NCBI RefSeq assembly: GCF_023072615.1
Contig: NZ_JAKNRW010000011.1
Coordinates: forward strand, 51,739 to 115,738
Direction: 5' to 3'
DNA: 64,000 nucleotides
DNA from: Pseudomonas violetae
GTDB lineage: Bacteria > Pseudomonadota > Gammaproteobacteria > Pseudomonadales > Pseudomonadaceae
Positions 9,007-17,291 of the stretch are shown one piece after another. The notes under the pieces were generated by a model. It saw only the letters and a program-made list of their open reading frames with translations, had not been told where the DNA came from and searched no databases. How positions within the stretch are numbered: the stretch's first letter is position 1; each line of letters opens with the position of its first letter. A program made the position numbers and the translations under genes.

Positions 9007-9609
9007 TCAGGCGAATTCCGCGGCGTACGCCTGTTCCAGCAGCACGGTGAAGCGGTTAAAGGCATCGATCGCACCTTTATCCAGTTCCGCTTCTTCCTGC
9101 GCACTCAACTCCAGCCCATCAAGTGTCTTCACGAAGCGCTTCCAGCCTTCAGCCCGGCCCCCGGCGGGTTCAGCGAGGTGGCGCGCACCAAAGGTCTCAC
9201 TCAGTCCCAGGCCCACCGCACGCTTGATCAGAAACGCCGCACCCAGCTTCGAACCTTCGGACACAAACAGCCAGCCCAGGGCCTCGGCCTTGGTCGGATG
9301 GATCACCGCGCCTGCCACCGGTGCCGGTACCTCGGTGTCCATGTCAGCCAGGTCAGCCTTGGCCGCTTCAGCCCGGCAACGATCCGGCAGATCGGGAATG
9401 ATGGTGCTCAGTTCGGCATCGTTATACAGCGCCACCAGTTCCGACTGGAACAGGTACTGCGCGATGACGAAGCGGGCGAAATTGGCCTGGGTCTCGAACG
9501 GTGCGTGGGCTTTGACCAGTGCGTCGAGTTTGGTGTGGGGTTCGTGGGTGATCTGGTTTAAGCGTTGTGAACGCAGAGCGGGGCGTTGAGCAGTGTCCTG
9601 GTGGGTCAT
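9007..9609 (-). CDS. hemO: Biliverdin-producing haem oxygenase (PigA/HemO type)
   Basis: This 200-residue cytoplasmic enzyme opens haem to biliverdin, CO and iron. It closely resembles P. aeruginosa PigA/HemO throughout: RSQRLNQITHEPHTKLDALV, FARFVIAQYLFQ, EALGWLFVSEGSKLGAAFL and FGARHLAEPAGGRAEGWK. The proximal haem ligand is H25 in EPHTKL. Residues equivalent to PigA N19, K34, F117 and K132, which steer cleavage toward the delta position, appear conserved. It has its own promoter, identical in design to that of the receptor gene upstream (see 9640-9675), so haem uptake and breakdown are probably co-induced. The start ATG 9609 follows AAGGA. Confidence 0.95.
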   Translation of the reverse strand: MTHQDTAQRPALRSQRLNQITHEPHTKLDALVKAHAPFETQANFARFVIAQYLFQSELVALYNDAELSTIIPDLPDRCRAEAAKADLADMDTEVPAPVAGAVIHPTKAEALGWLFVSEGSKLGAAFLIKRAVGLGLSETFGARHLAEPAGGRAEGWKRFVKTLDGLELSAQEEAELDKGAIDAFNRFTVLLEQAYAAEFA

Positions 9610-9639
9610 GACAAATCCTTGGGAGAAATGGGCGCCTGG

Positions 9640-9675
9640 TAACGAGACGAACGAACAGGCGCCGGACAGTAAAAA
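9640..9675 (-). promoter_or_regulatory. hemO promoter, ECF-type, shared with the receptor gene
   Basis: On the minus strand the layout is TTTTTACT-N13-TCGTTCGTCTCGTTA, ending about 30 bp before the hemO start. The same two blocks at the same 13-bp spacing occur at 12368-12403. The N13 differs completely, so the conserved blocks are the signal. TCGTC fits a -10 of FecI-like sigma factors. An inverted repeat, GGCGCCTG/CAGGCGCC (9631-9638 and 9656-9663), flanks the -10 block here only. Confidence 0.75.
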
Positions 9676-9714
9676 AACCTGATTGCGCGGGGGAAAAGCC
9701 GTCGCGCAATCAGG
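9671..9714 (-). terminator. Rho-independent terminator of the haem receptor gene
   Basis: On the minus strand a 12-bp stem, CCTGATTGCGCG with CGCGCAATCAGG, closes a 13-nt loop and is followed by seven T. It lies 9 nt after the receptor stop. The T-run is also the upstream block of the hemO promoter. Confidence 0.9.
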
Positions 9715-9723
9715 CTCGCTGGA

Positions 9724-12291
9724 TCAGATATCCCAGACCAGATTGACCGAGAAATTGCGCCCCGGCTGGGTCAGGCGGTCGAGGTTGGCCGGTTGGGTCA
9801 CCGAGGCTTCGCCCACGTTGTCGTAGCCGCGCACGTCATCCCACTGCCAGTATTTCTTGTTGGTCAGGTTGTACAGGCCGGCGTTGACGGTCACGTCGTC
9901 AGTCACCTTGTAGAACCCAGCGAGGTCGAGCACGCCATAACCCGGGGTCTTGAATTGGGTGCTGGTGCCGTCAGGGGTGTTGAACATGGTGCTGTCGACC
10001 CGGTCTTTGCGCTTGACCAGGGTCCAGCTGAGCAACGCGCCGTACTTGTCCTGGTCATAACCGAGGCCGAACACGCCGGTCAGCGGGTTGATGCTGTTCA
10101 GCGGTTCGCCGCTGTCATCGTTGCGCCCGTACAGATAAGTCAGCGAACCCTGGGTATAGAGGCCGCCTGGTGCGCCGAATGTGTCGAGGTTCAGGCGACC
10201 CTTGAGCTCCACGCCCTTGATGGTGGCGTGCTTGATGTTGTTGCTCTGGAAGGTGAGTTCGTCGTAGCCCGGGGTAATGGCGTTCTCGTTAATGAAGTCG
10301 CGGTACTTGTTGTAGAACACCGCGACGTCAAAGTTGCCGGCTTCAAATTGGCCACGCAGGCCGGTTTCATAGCTCTTGCTCTTTTCCGGTTCGAGGTCGG
10401 GGTTGGGCGCCACCTGATAACCGCCAGAGGTGTTTTCGAAGCGGCCATACAGGGCCTTGGCACTGGGCGTGCGGAAACCTTCGGCGTACTGGCCGTACCA
10501 GGTGTAGTGATCGTTGAACTGGTACGTGGTGCCGAACTTCGGCGACAGGCGATGCCAGTTCTTGGTGCTGTCATTCACCTCGCCATTGCCGCTTTGGTCG
10601 GCAGTGGCCAGGAACTTGTCGGTCAGGTGCGGCTTGAGCTGGGTGTAGTCGTAGCGCAGGCCGGGCGCGAAGGTCCAGTTGTTCCAACTGATCTGGTCCT
10701 GGGCAAACAGGCTATAGGTGTTGATGGTCGGGTCGGGGAAGTCGCTGGCCGGGGTCAGGGTGTCGGCGGCGCTCGGTGCGCCGATCACCCGGCAGGCGCC
10801 GGCCACGGTCAGGCAGGTGCCGTCACCGGTGCGCAGGCCGGTCACCTTGTCCTGCTTGAGGGTGGTGCCGTAGGTGACGAGGTGGTCGGTCTTGGCGATG
10901 GCAAACGCCTTGTCGGCCTGGGCATCGAACACCCACTGGCGATCCTTGTAGGTGGTATCGCGGTTACGCAGTACCGTGCGTCCTGGCGGCGCGTAGATTT
11001 CCTGGGTGCTCTGGTCGGTCTTGGCGATCTGGTAGTTCAGTGTCCACTTGATGTCGTCGGCCAGAATACTGTCGAGGCCGAAGCGGTTATCGAGGCCAAA
11101 ACGCTCGCGGGTAATGGTTTCGTTGCCGCGACGCGCCTTGTAGAAACCAAAGCCGCGCCCCGCGTTGAACGGTCCGCCCACGGCACTCAGCTGGTGGGTG
11201 TCACGGTCGTCCTTGTAGTGCTCGTAAGTCAGGCCCAAGCGCCCGTCCTCGGCGTAGTCCCAACCCAGCTTGGCGAGGATGTTGGTGGTGCGCACGTCTT
11301 CCGGGTTGGCTTCGGTGCGATTGAGGCCGGTACCGCCGGTTTCGCCATAGGACTCGGTTTCATGGCCGTTGCGCTGGCTCAGGTGCAGCAGGCCATCGAC
11401 GTCGCCGGTGCGCCCGGCGACGGTACCGGAAGTCAGCCAGCTTTCGTCGGCTGAGCTGTAGCCGGTCTTCAGGCGAGCGCCGACATCCTGGCCGGGTTTG
11501 ATGATGTCGTCCGGGTCCAGGGTGTAGTAGCTGACTGCGCCACCGATCGCGTTGCTGCCGTACAGCACCGAGGCCGGGCCGCGGAGGATTTCCACGCGCT
11601 TGACGATTTCCGGGTCGACGTAGTTGCGGTTGGTCTGGGCGTAGGGGCCGTTGAAGAAGCCGTCGGGCACCTGCACGCCATCGACTTGGGTCAGCACCCG
11701 GTCACCATCGATGCCGCGGATGTTGTAGCCGGTGATACCGGAGCGCTGCCCCGTGCCACCCACGGAAACGCCCGGCTCGTAGCGCACCAAATCCTTGATC
11801 GAGTTGACGTTGTTGCGGTCGAGTTCGTCGCGGGTGTGCACCGTGACCGTGCTCGGTACACTGCTCACGTCCTGTTCCTGGCGGGTCGCACTGATGGTTA
11901 CCTGCTGCAGGTTCAGCGCGCCGCTGTTGCTGCGCAGCTCCAGAACGATGTTGTTGTGGCCCAGTTTGCGATAGCTCAGGTTGGTCCCCACCAACAGGCG
12001 ATCGAGGGCAGTTTCCGGCGCCAAGGATCCGCGCACGCCGGGCGACGCCACCCCTTGCGCCAGTTCGGCGGAGAACCCGACCTGCCAGCCCGTCACAGCG
12101 GTGAACGCGTTCAGCGCCGACACCAGCGATTGCTGGGGAATGGCAAACGAGTAGTCACCCATGTTGCGGCTCTGTTGAGCGTCGGCGGTGGCGGCCAGCA
12201 GTGGCGCACTGCCGGCCATCAGAATGGCGGCGGTCAGCAGCGACAACACGCGCGAAGGGGTAGAGGACTGGCGAGTAAGGCGAGAGGACAT
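9724..12291 (-). CDS. TonB-dependent haem receptor with N-terminal signalling domain (HasR/HxuA-like)
   Basis: This outer-membrane transducer has 855 residues. A signal peptide (LLTAAILMAGSAPLLAA) precedes an STN signalling domain, about residues 45-120 (FAIPQQSLVSALNAF). Next come a TonB-box-like segment VTISATRQEQD, the plug (DELDRNNVNSIKDLVRYEPG; LRGPASVLYGSNAIGG) and the barrel, which ends LTQPGRNFSVNLVWDI. The STN domain, together with the adjacent FecR-type anti-sigma and ECF sigma genes, marks cell-surface signalling. Haem as ligand is inferred from the receptor family and from hemO next door. No hasA haemophore gene is present, so HxuA-type direct uptake is as likely as HasR-type. ATG 12291 has GGAG 8 nt upstream; the frame extends 7 codons to a GTG. 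Confidence 0.9.
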   Translation of the reverse strand: MSSRLTRQSSTPSRVLSLLTAAILMAGSAPLLAATADAQQSRNMGDYSFAIPQQSLVSALNAFTAVTGWQVGFSAELAQGVASPGVRGSLAPETALDRLLVGTNLSYRKLGHNNIVLELRSNSGALNLQQVTISATRQEQDVSSVPSTVTVHTRDELDRNNVNSIKDLVRYEPGVSVGGTGQRSGITGYNIRGIDGDRVLTQVDGVQVPDGFFNGPYAQTNRNYVDPEIVKRVEILRGPASVLYGSNAIGGAVSYYTLDPDDIIKPGQDVGARLKTGYSSADESWLTSGTVAGRTGDVDGLLHLSQRNGHETESYGETGGTGLNRTEANPEDVRTTNILAKLGWDYAEDGRLGLTYEHYKDDRDTHQLSAVGGPFNAGRGFGFYKARRGNETITRERFGLDNRFGLDSILADDIKWTLNYQIAKTDQSTQEIYAPPGRTVLRNRDTTYKDRQWVFDAQADKAFAIAKTDHLVTYGTTLKQDKVTGLRTGDGTCLTVAGACRVIGAPSAADTLTPASDFPDPTINTYSLFAQDQISWNNWTFAPGLRYDYTQLKPHLTDKFLATADQSGNGEVNDSTKNWHRLSPKFGTTYQFNDHYTWYGQYAEGFRTPSAKALYGRFENTSGGYQVAPNPDLEPEKSKSYETGLRGQFEAGNFDVAVFYNKYRDFINENAITPGYDELTFQSNNIKHATIKGVELKGRLNLDTFGAPGGLYTQGSLTYLYGRNDDSGEPLNSINPLTGVFGLGYDQDKYGALLSWTLVKRKDRVDSTMFNTPDGTSTQFKTPGYGVLDLAGFYKVTDDVTVNAGLYNLTNKKYWQWDDVRGYDNVGEASVTQPANLDRLTQPGRNFSVNLVWDI

Positions 12292-12367
12292 CGATAGCGC
12301 TCCGTGTCGCACGAATCTTTATAGGTGCTGATTAGCATTTGTATATGCGAATCAATTGCATTGGCTA

Positions 12368-12403
12368 TAACGAGACGAACGAGCTTTGCCTATCGAGTAA
12401 AAA
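12368..12403 (-). promoter_or_regulatory. Receptor-gene promoter, ECF-type
   Basis: TTTTTACT-N13-TCGTTCGTCTCGTTA on the minus strand, about 77 bp before the receptor start, is identical in both blocks and in spacing to the hemO promoter. It lies just past the 3' end of the anti-sigma gene; its upstream block ends about 10 bp from that stop. Confidence 0.75.
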
Positions 12404-12413
12404 TAATTCTTAT

Positions 12414-13376
12414 TTAGTTCAAGATCACCAGCGCCGGGAATTCCCTGAGCTGCGCCGAGGTGATGTGGGCCAGCGAGCGCACCACGTCCAAAGGCTGGTC
12501 GAGGCGATAATTGCCGGTCACGTTAATGTCCGACAACTGCTCATTGTTGTTGATGATCCAGCCCGGATAGTAGCGACGCAGTTCCGTCAGTACCTGGCTC
12601 AAGGGGCAGTTCTCGAAGACCAGGCGGCCCTGGACCCAGGCCAGGTCGGTGGCGTCAAGCTTGGCCGGGCGATCAAAACCGTTGGGGCCAATGCTAATGC
12701 TTTCCCCGGCCGACAGGCGCACCCGCGCATCGTCGCGGGTCGCGCGCAAGTCGACATCCCCGCGCTGCACTCGAACCTGTGCCACGCCGTCCAGGTAACG
12801 CACGGCAAAGGCGGTATCGCGCACGCTGGCCTTGACCGGTCCGGCATCGATTTCCAGCGGCTGGGCGCGGTTGCCGGCCACTTCAAAAAACGCTTCGCCC
12901 TGATACAGGCGGGCAATGCGCTGCTGATCATCGATGGTGCTGGAAAAAGCCGAATTGGTATTGAGCAGGACTTTTGAACCGTCCTCCAGTTGCAGGCGCT
13001 GGCGCTCGCCGACCACGGTCAGGTGATCGGCCTGCAGGCGCATGGGCAGATTACTGAAACTGAACAAGCCGAGGATCAGCACGGCAGCGGTCGCCAGGGG
13101 TTTGCAGTGCGGACGCAGGTGCGAAAGCACCGTTACTTTTGGCGGCCGAGCGGCCAGGGTCTGCGCGCTCAGCATCACTTGCGGGCCGTCCCAGATCGTC
13201 TGGGCCTTGGCGAACGCCTGGGCATGCAGAGGGTCGGCAGCGAGCCAGGCATTGAACGCCTGGGTCTGTTCCGCGCTCGGACTGCCCAGCACAATCAGCC
13301 AGTCCAGGGCCTGGTCCATCGCGGTGGCGCGGTCCTGGGCCGGGGAGGGCGGAGGCGGGCGGCGAGTGTGCGTCAC
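12414..13376 (-). CDS. FecR-type transmembrane anti-sigma factor
   Basis: This regulator of about 320 residues passes the signal from the haem receptor to the ECF sigma factor. The cytoplasmic N-terminal domain contains DQALDWLIVLGSPSAEQTQAFNAWL, typical of the FecR N-terminus. One transmembrane helix follows near residues 90-105 (TAAVLILGLFSF). The periplasmic FecR domain has the usual pattern (LEDGSKVLLNTNSAFS; ARLYQGEAFFEVA). It ends with a secretin/TonB-like short domain. GTG 13376 is preferred because AGGAAA stands about 5 nt upstream; an open frame continues to 13403. It lies downstream of the sigma gene, presumably in one transcript. HasS/HxuR are the likely counterparts. Confidence 0.88.
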   Translation of the reverse strand: MTHTRRPPPPSPAQDRATAMDQALDWLIVLGSPSAEQTQAFNAWLAADPLHAQAFAKAQTIWDGPQVMLSAQTLAARPPKVTVLSHLRPHCKPLATAAVLILGLFSFSNLPMRLQADHLTVVGERQRLQLEDGSKVLLNTNSAFSSTIDDQQRIARLYQGEAFFEVAGNRAQPLEIDAGPVKASVRDTAFAVRYLDGVAQVRVQRGDVDLRATRDDARVRLSAGESISIGPNGFDRPAKLDATDLAWVQGRLVFENCPLSQVLTELRRYYPGWIINNNEQLSDINVTGNYRLDQPLDVVRSLAHITSAQLREFPALVILN

Positions 13377-13458
13377 GGTGTTTCCTCGGCAGTGTCTGTG
13401 CACTGCTGTTTTTGTAGTGGAGCGTGAAAAGACGCAAGGGTAGCAAAGCCCCGCGATC

Positions 13459-13977
13459 TCAGTCGCCGTTCAGACGTTCGGCAACTCCGATGCAGATCGC
13501 CATGATCAGCTTCAGTTCCTTTTGCACGGTGCTCAGCGAGACGTCCAGTTGTTCGGCGATCCTCAGGTAACTGTGGCCGTGCAGGCGACTGAGGATGAAA
13601 ATTTTCTGTTGGCGCGAACTGAGTTGATTGAGACTTACGTTCAAGCGCTCCAGCAATTGTTCGGCATGGGCGGCATCCTCGGCGCTACTGACCGGCGCGG
13701 CGACACTTTCGACCACCTGCGGCGGCACGTCATCGACCAGGGTGCGCGACTGAATACGGCGCGCGCGCAGATGGTCCAGCGCCAGGTTGCGGGCGGTCTG
13801 GAACACAAAGGGTTCAAGGTGATCGATGGCCCGCTCACTGAGCGCGCGGGTCACCCGCAGGTAGGTCTCCTGCAGGAGGTCTTCGGCGGTGCTGTGATTG
13901 TTGACCATCCGCTCCAGCGTGCGCAGCAGGGAAACCCGCTGGGCGATGAAGACGTGATTGAAGCGCGATTGACTCAC
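13459..13977 (-). CDS. ECF sigma factor of the iron/haem (FecI) type
   Basis: This 172-residue extracytoplasmic-function sigma factor has region 2 in the N-terminal half (TAEDLLQETYLRVTRALSE; FVFQTARNLALDHLRARR). Region 4 is near the C-terminus (SSRQQKIFILSRLHGHSYL; IAEQLDVSLSTVQKELK). It should direct RNA polymerase to the receptor promoter, and to the hemO promoter that shares its sequence. The start is GTG at 13977 with a weak ribosome site. A near-perfect Fur box lies 27-43 bp upstream, so iron limitation probably sets its level while haem binding sets its activity. HasI/HxuI are the probable counterparts. Confidence 0.92.
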   Translation of the reverse strand: MSQSRFNHVFIAQRVSLLRTLERMVNNHSTAEDLLQETYLRVTRALSERAIDHLEPFVFQTARNLALDHLRARRIQSRTLVDDVPPQVVESVAAPVSSAEDAAHAEQLLERLNVSLNQLSSRQQKIFILSRLHGHSYLRIAEQLDVSLSTVQKELKLIMAICIGVAERLNGD

Positions 13978-14003
13978 GGGAGGACCTGATCCATTTTGAT
14001 CGA

Positions 14004-14020
14004 ATGATAATGCTTATCAT
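14004..14020. promoter_or_regulatory. Fur box upstream of the ECF sigma gene
   Basis: ATGATAATGCTTATCAT is a perfect 7-3-7 palindrome that matches the core of the Fur consensus GATAATGATAATCATTATC. It lies 27 bp from the sigma gene start, where it would cover the promoter. Confidence 0.88.
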
Positions 14021-14068
14021 CTACTCTAATGGTCAAGCGCTTAATCGTGAAAATCCGCGCAGGCCCCC

Positions 14069-14231
14069 CGCGTCATCGTTGACGTCCATCGCGAGCGAGC
14101 TCGCTCCTACAAAGGGGGGGCAGACCATACTGTAGGAGCGAGCTTGCTCGCGAAAAACCTGAGGGCGCCGTAGGGAGTCAGGCCCGCCGCGTGATCGTTG
14201 ACGTCCATCGCGAGCGAGCTCGCTCCTACAA
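14069..14231. repeat. Cluster of three REP hairpins with a duplicated 44-bp segment
   Basis: Three REP cores lie between gapA and the haem sigma gene. The segment at 14069-14112 recurs almost exactly at 14188-14231, with an opposed copy (TGTAGGAGCGAGCTTGCTCG) at 14131-14153. Nothing else is seen in this 265-bp gap apart from the Fur box. Confidence 0.85.
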
Positions 14232-14242
14232 GTGGAGTGTGT

Positions 14243-15244
14243 TTATTCGGCGTTACACAGCGCCAGGCAGTTATCCAGCATACGGTTGGAGAAGCCCCAC
14301 TCATTGTCGTACCAGGCCAACACCTTCAGCAGCTTGCCACTGGATTTGGTGTGGTTGGCGTCAAAGATCGACGACAGCGGGTTGTGATTGAAGTCACTGG
14401 AGACCAGCGGCAGTGTGTTGTAGCCAAGGATCTTCGAGTGCTGGCTGGCTTCCTTGAGCAGTGCGTTCACTTCATCAGCCGACGCTTCGCGTTTCAACTG
14501 CACGGTCAGGTCCACCAGCGACACATTGATCACCGGCACCCGTACCGCCATGCCCGTCAGTTTGCCCGCCAGTTCCGGCAGCACCAGCCCGACTGCTTCA
14601 GCTGCACCGGTCTTGCTCGGGATCATGTTCTGGGTCGCCGAGCGGGCGCGGTACGGGTCGGTGTGGTAGACGTCGGTCAGGTTCTGGTCGTTGGTGTAGG
14701 CGTGAATCGTGGTCATCAGGCCGCTTTCAATACCCAATTCACGGTGCAGTACCTGGGCTACGGGGGCCAGGCAGTTGGTGGTGCAGGAGGCATTGGAAAT
14801 GATCTGGTGCGATTGGCGCAGGATGTCGTGGTTAACGCCATACACCACGGTGGCGTCGGCGCCTTTGGCCGGGGCCGAAATGATGACTTTGCGCGCACCG
14901 GCAGTAATATGCGCAGCGGCCTTGGCCCGGTCGGTGAACAGCCCGGTGCATTCGAACACCACGTCGATTTTTTCCTCAGCCCAGGGCAGGTCTGCCGGGT
15001 TGCGAATGGCGCTGACGGCGATGCGGTCGCCGTTGACGGTCAGGCTTTCCTGATCATGCTGGACATCGGCGTCGAAAGTGCCGTGAACGGTGTCGTACTT
15101 GAGCAGATGAGCGTTCATCGAACTGTCGCCCAAGTCATTGATGGCAACGATCTGAAGATCCTGGCGATAGCCTTGGGTATACAGTGCGCGCAGGACGTTG
15201 CGGCCGATACGGCCAAAACCATTGATTGCAATTCGAAGAGTCAT
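14243..15244 (-). CDS. gapA: Type I glyceraldehyde-3-phosphate dehydrogenase
   Basis: This 333-residue enzyme oxidises glyceraldehyde 3-phosphate with NAD and phosphate; in pseudomonads it takes the triose produced by Eda. The N-terminus, [20 protein letters not shown], is the nucleotide-binding Rossmann start. The catalytic cysteine is in [17 protein letters not shown], and the C-terminus has [13 protein letters not shown]. It is transcribed divergently from edd, and the 220-bp gap contains two HexR-type boxes, so both arms are probably derepressed together by KDPG. The single gene is followed by a REP cluster. Confidence 0.97.
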   Translation of the reverse strand: MTLRIAINGFGRIGRNVLRALYTQGYRQDLQIVAINDLGDSSMNAHLLKYDTVHGTFDADVQHDQESLTVNGDRIAVSAIRNPADLPWAEEKIDVVFECTGLFTDRAKAAAHITAGARKVIISAPAKGADATVVYGVNHDILRQSHQIISNASCTTNCLAPVAQVLHRELGIESGLMTTIHAYTNDQNLTDVYHTDPYRARSATQNMIPSKTGAAEAVGLVLPELAGKLTGMAVRVPVINVSLVDLTVQLKREASADEVNALLKEASQHSKILGYNTLPLVSSDFNHNPLSSIFDANHTKSSGKLLKVLAWYDNEWGFSNRMLDNCLALCNAE

Positions 15245-15267
15245 TTAACTGGGCCGCCGTCGTTTTG

Positions 15268-15282
15268 TTGTTGGAATTACAA
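15268..15282. promoter_or_regulatory. HexR box, gapA side
   Basis: TTGT-TGGAATT-ACAA fits the HexR operator TTGT-N7/8-ACAA known from P. putida. It is 24 bp upstream of the gapA start. Confidence 0.8.
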
Positions 15283-15329
15283 GATTATTCGCATAAAAAT
15301 AGAAAACAAGCCTTTTTAATGGCAATATT

Positions 15330-15344
15330 TTGTTCAATCTACAA
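15330..15344. promoter_or_regulatory. HexR box, edd side
   Basis: TTGT-TCAATCT-ACAA is a second exact TTGT-N7-ACAA match, 62 bp from the first box and 121 bp upstream of the edd start. Confidence 0.8.
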
Positions 15345-15464
15345 CGAGTGACCTGAATCAACTGGTCCGACCGAGCAAGAAAACCGTCTGTCATCCCGAT
15401 CACAGCGGTGCTTGTTCAGCATAGACAATCAGGTCGCCACATCCGTTAGCCTGGAGTTCTACAC

Positions 15465-17291
15465 ATGCATCCCCGCGTCCTTGAGGTCACCGAACGGCTT
15501 ATCGCCCGCAGCCGCGCCACCCGCGAGGCTTACCTTGCGCTCATTCGCGGTGCCGCCAGCGACGGTCCGATGCGCGGCAAGCTGCAGTGCGCCAACTTCG
15601 CCCATGGCGTGGCCGGTTGCGGCACTGAAGACAAGCACAGCCTGCGGATGATGAATTCCGCCAACATCGCAATTGTTTCGTCATATAACGACATGCTCTC
15701 GGCGCATCAGCCGTATGAAGTCTTTCCTGAGCAGATCAAGAAGGCGTTGCGCGAGATTGGTTCGGTCGGCCAGTTCGCCGGCGGAACTCCGGCCATGTGC
15801 GATGGCGTGACGCAGGGCGAGCCCGGCATGGAACTGAGTCTGCCGAGCCGCGAAGTCATCGCGCTATCGGCCGCCGTGGCCCTGTCCCACAACATGTTCG
15901 ACGGCGCATTGATGCTGGGCATCTGTGACAAGATTGTGCCGGGCCTGATGATGGGCGCACTTCGCTTCGGGCATCTGCCGACGATCTTTGTCCCCGGCGG
16001 GCCGATGGTTTCGGGTATTTCCAACAAACAGAAAGCCGATGTGCGTCAGCGCTACGCCGAAGGCAAGGCCAGCCGCGAAGAGCTGCTGGAATCGGAAATG
16101 AAGTCCTACCACAGCCCGGGTACGTGCACCTTCTACGGCACCGCCAATACCAACCAGTTGTTGATGGAAGTGATGGGCCTGCACTTGCCGGGCGCCTCCT
16201 TCGTCAACCCGAACACGCCGTTGCGCGACGCCTTGACCCGCGAAGCGGCACATCAGGTCACCCGCCTGACCAAGCAGAACGGCAACTTCATGCCCATCGG
16301 GGAAATCGTCGACGAGCGTTCGCTGGTCAACTCGATCGTGGCGCTGCATGCCACTGGCGGCTCGACCAACCACACCTTGCACATGCCGGCCATCGCAATG
16401 GCAGCGGGTATTCAATTGACCTGGCAGGACATGGCCGACCTCTCCGAGGTGGTCCCGACCTTGAGCCACGTGTACCCGAACGGCAAAGCCGACATCAACC
16501 ACTTCCAGGCGGCGGGCGGCATGTCGTTCCTGATCCGCGAACTGCTGGCGGCCGGGTTGCTGCATGAAAACGTCAATACCGTGCTGGGTCACGGCCTGAG
16601 TCGCTACACCTTGGAGCCGTTCCTGGATAACGGCGAACTGGTGTGGCGCGAAGGCCCGACCGAAAGTCTCGACGAGAGCATCCTGCGTCCGGTGGCCCGA
16701 GCGTTTTCCCCTGAGGGCGGCCTGCGGGTGATGGAAGGCAACCTTGGCCGCGGCGTGATGAAAGTCTCGGCAGTGGCTCTGGAAAATCAGATAGTCGAAG
16801 CGCCGGCGATGGTGTTCCAGGACCAGCAGGATCTGGCCGATGCGTTCAAGGCCGGGCTGCTGGAGAAGGATTTTGTCGCCGTCATGCGCTTCCAGGGCCC
16901 GCGTTCCAATGGCATGCCGGAACTGCACAAGATGACGCCATTCCTGGGCGTGCTGCAGGATCGCGGCTTCAAAGTGGCGCTAGTGACGGACGGGCGCATG
17001 TCCGGTGCATCGGGGAAAATCCCGGCGGCGATCCATATCAGTCCTGAAGCATACGTAGGCGGCGCTTTGGCACGGGTGCAAGAGGGCGATATCATCCGCG
17101 TCGATGGCGTTAAAGGCACCCTGGAGCTTAAGGTGGACGCCGACGAATTCGCAGCGCGCGAACCTGCCAAGGGCCTGTTGGGCAATAACATCGGCAGTGG
17201 CCGCGAACTGTTTGGTTTCATGCGCATGGCCTTCAGCTCGGCGGAGCAGGGCGCCAGCGCCTTCACTTCTGCCCTGGAGACGCTTAATTGA
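15465..17291 (+). CDS. edd: Phosphogluconate dehydratase
   Basis: This is the first committed enzyme of the Entner-Doudoroff pathway, converting 6-phosphogluconate to KDPG. It has 608 residues, the normal length for the IlvD/Edd family. Iron-sulfur and active-site segments are present: [40 protein letters not shown] and [19 protein letters not shown]. The start ATG has CTGGAG about 8 nt upstream. The stop overlaps the TTG start of glk by 4 nt (TTGA), showing translational coupling. The upstream gap carries HexR boxes. Confidence 0.98.
   Translation: MHPRVLEVTERLIARSRATREAYLALIRGAASDGPMRGKLQCANFAHGVAGCGTEDKHSLRMMNSANIAIVSSYNDMLSAHQPYEVFPEQIKKALREIGSVGQFAGGTPAMCDGVTQGEPGMELSLPSREVIALSAAVALSHNMFDGALMLGICDKIVPGLMMGALRFGHLPTIFVPGGPMVSGISNKQKADVRQRYAEGKASREELLESEMKSYHSPGTCTFYGTANTNQLLMEVMGLHLPGASFVNPNTPLRDALTREAAHQVTRLTKQNGNFMPIGEIVDERSLVNSIVALHATGGSTNHTLHMPAIAMAAGIQLTWQDMADLSEVVPTLSHVYPNGKADINHFQAAGGMSFLIRELLAAGLLHENVNTVLGHGLSRYTLEPFLDNGELVWREGPTESLDESILRPVARAFSPEGGLRVMEGNLGRGVMKVSAVALENQIVEAPAMVFQDQQDLADAFKAGLLEKDFVAVMRFQGPRSNGMPELHKMTPFLGVLQDRGFKVALVTDGRMSGASGKIPAAIHISPEAYVGGALARVQEGDIIRVDGVKGTLELKVDADEFAAREPAKGLLGNNIGSGRELFGFMRMAFSSAEQGASAFTSALETLN

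Noticed and set aside
9007..13977. Full Has haemophore system
   Set aside because: No hasA haemophore or HasDEF secretion genes lie in the locus; only the receptor, sigma, anti-sigma and haem oxygenase are present.
14069..14231. Possible CRISPR array from repeated units
   Set aside because: The repeats are REP hairpins with few copies, inverted orientation and uneven spacing; no cas gene is present.
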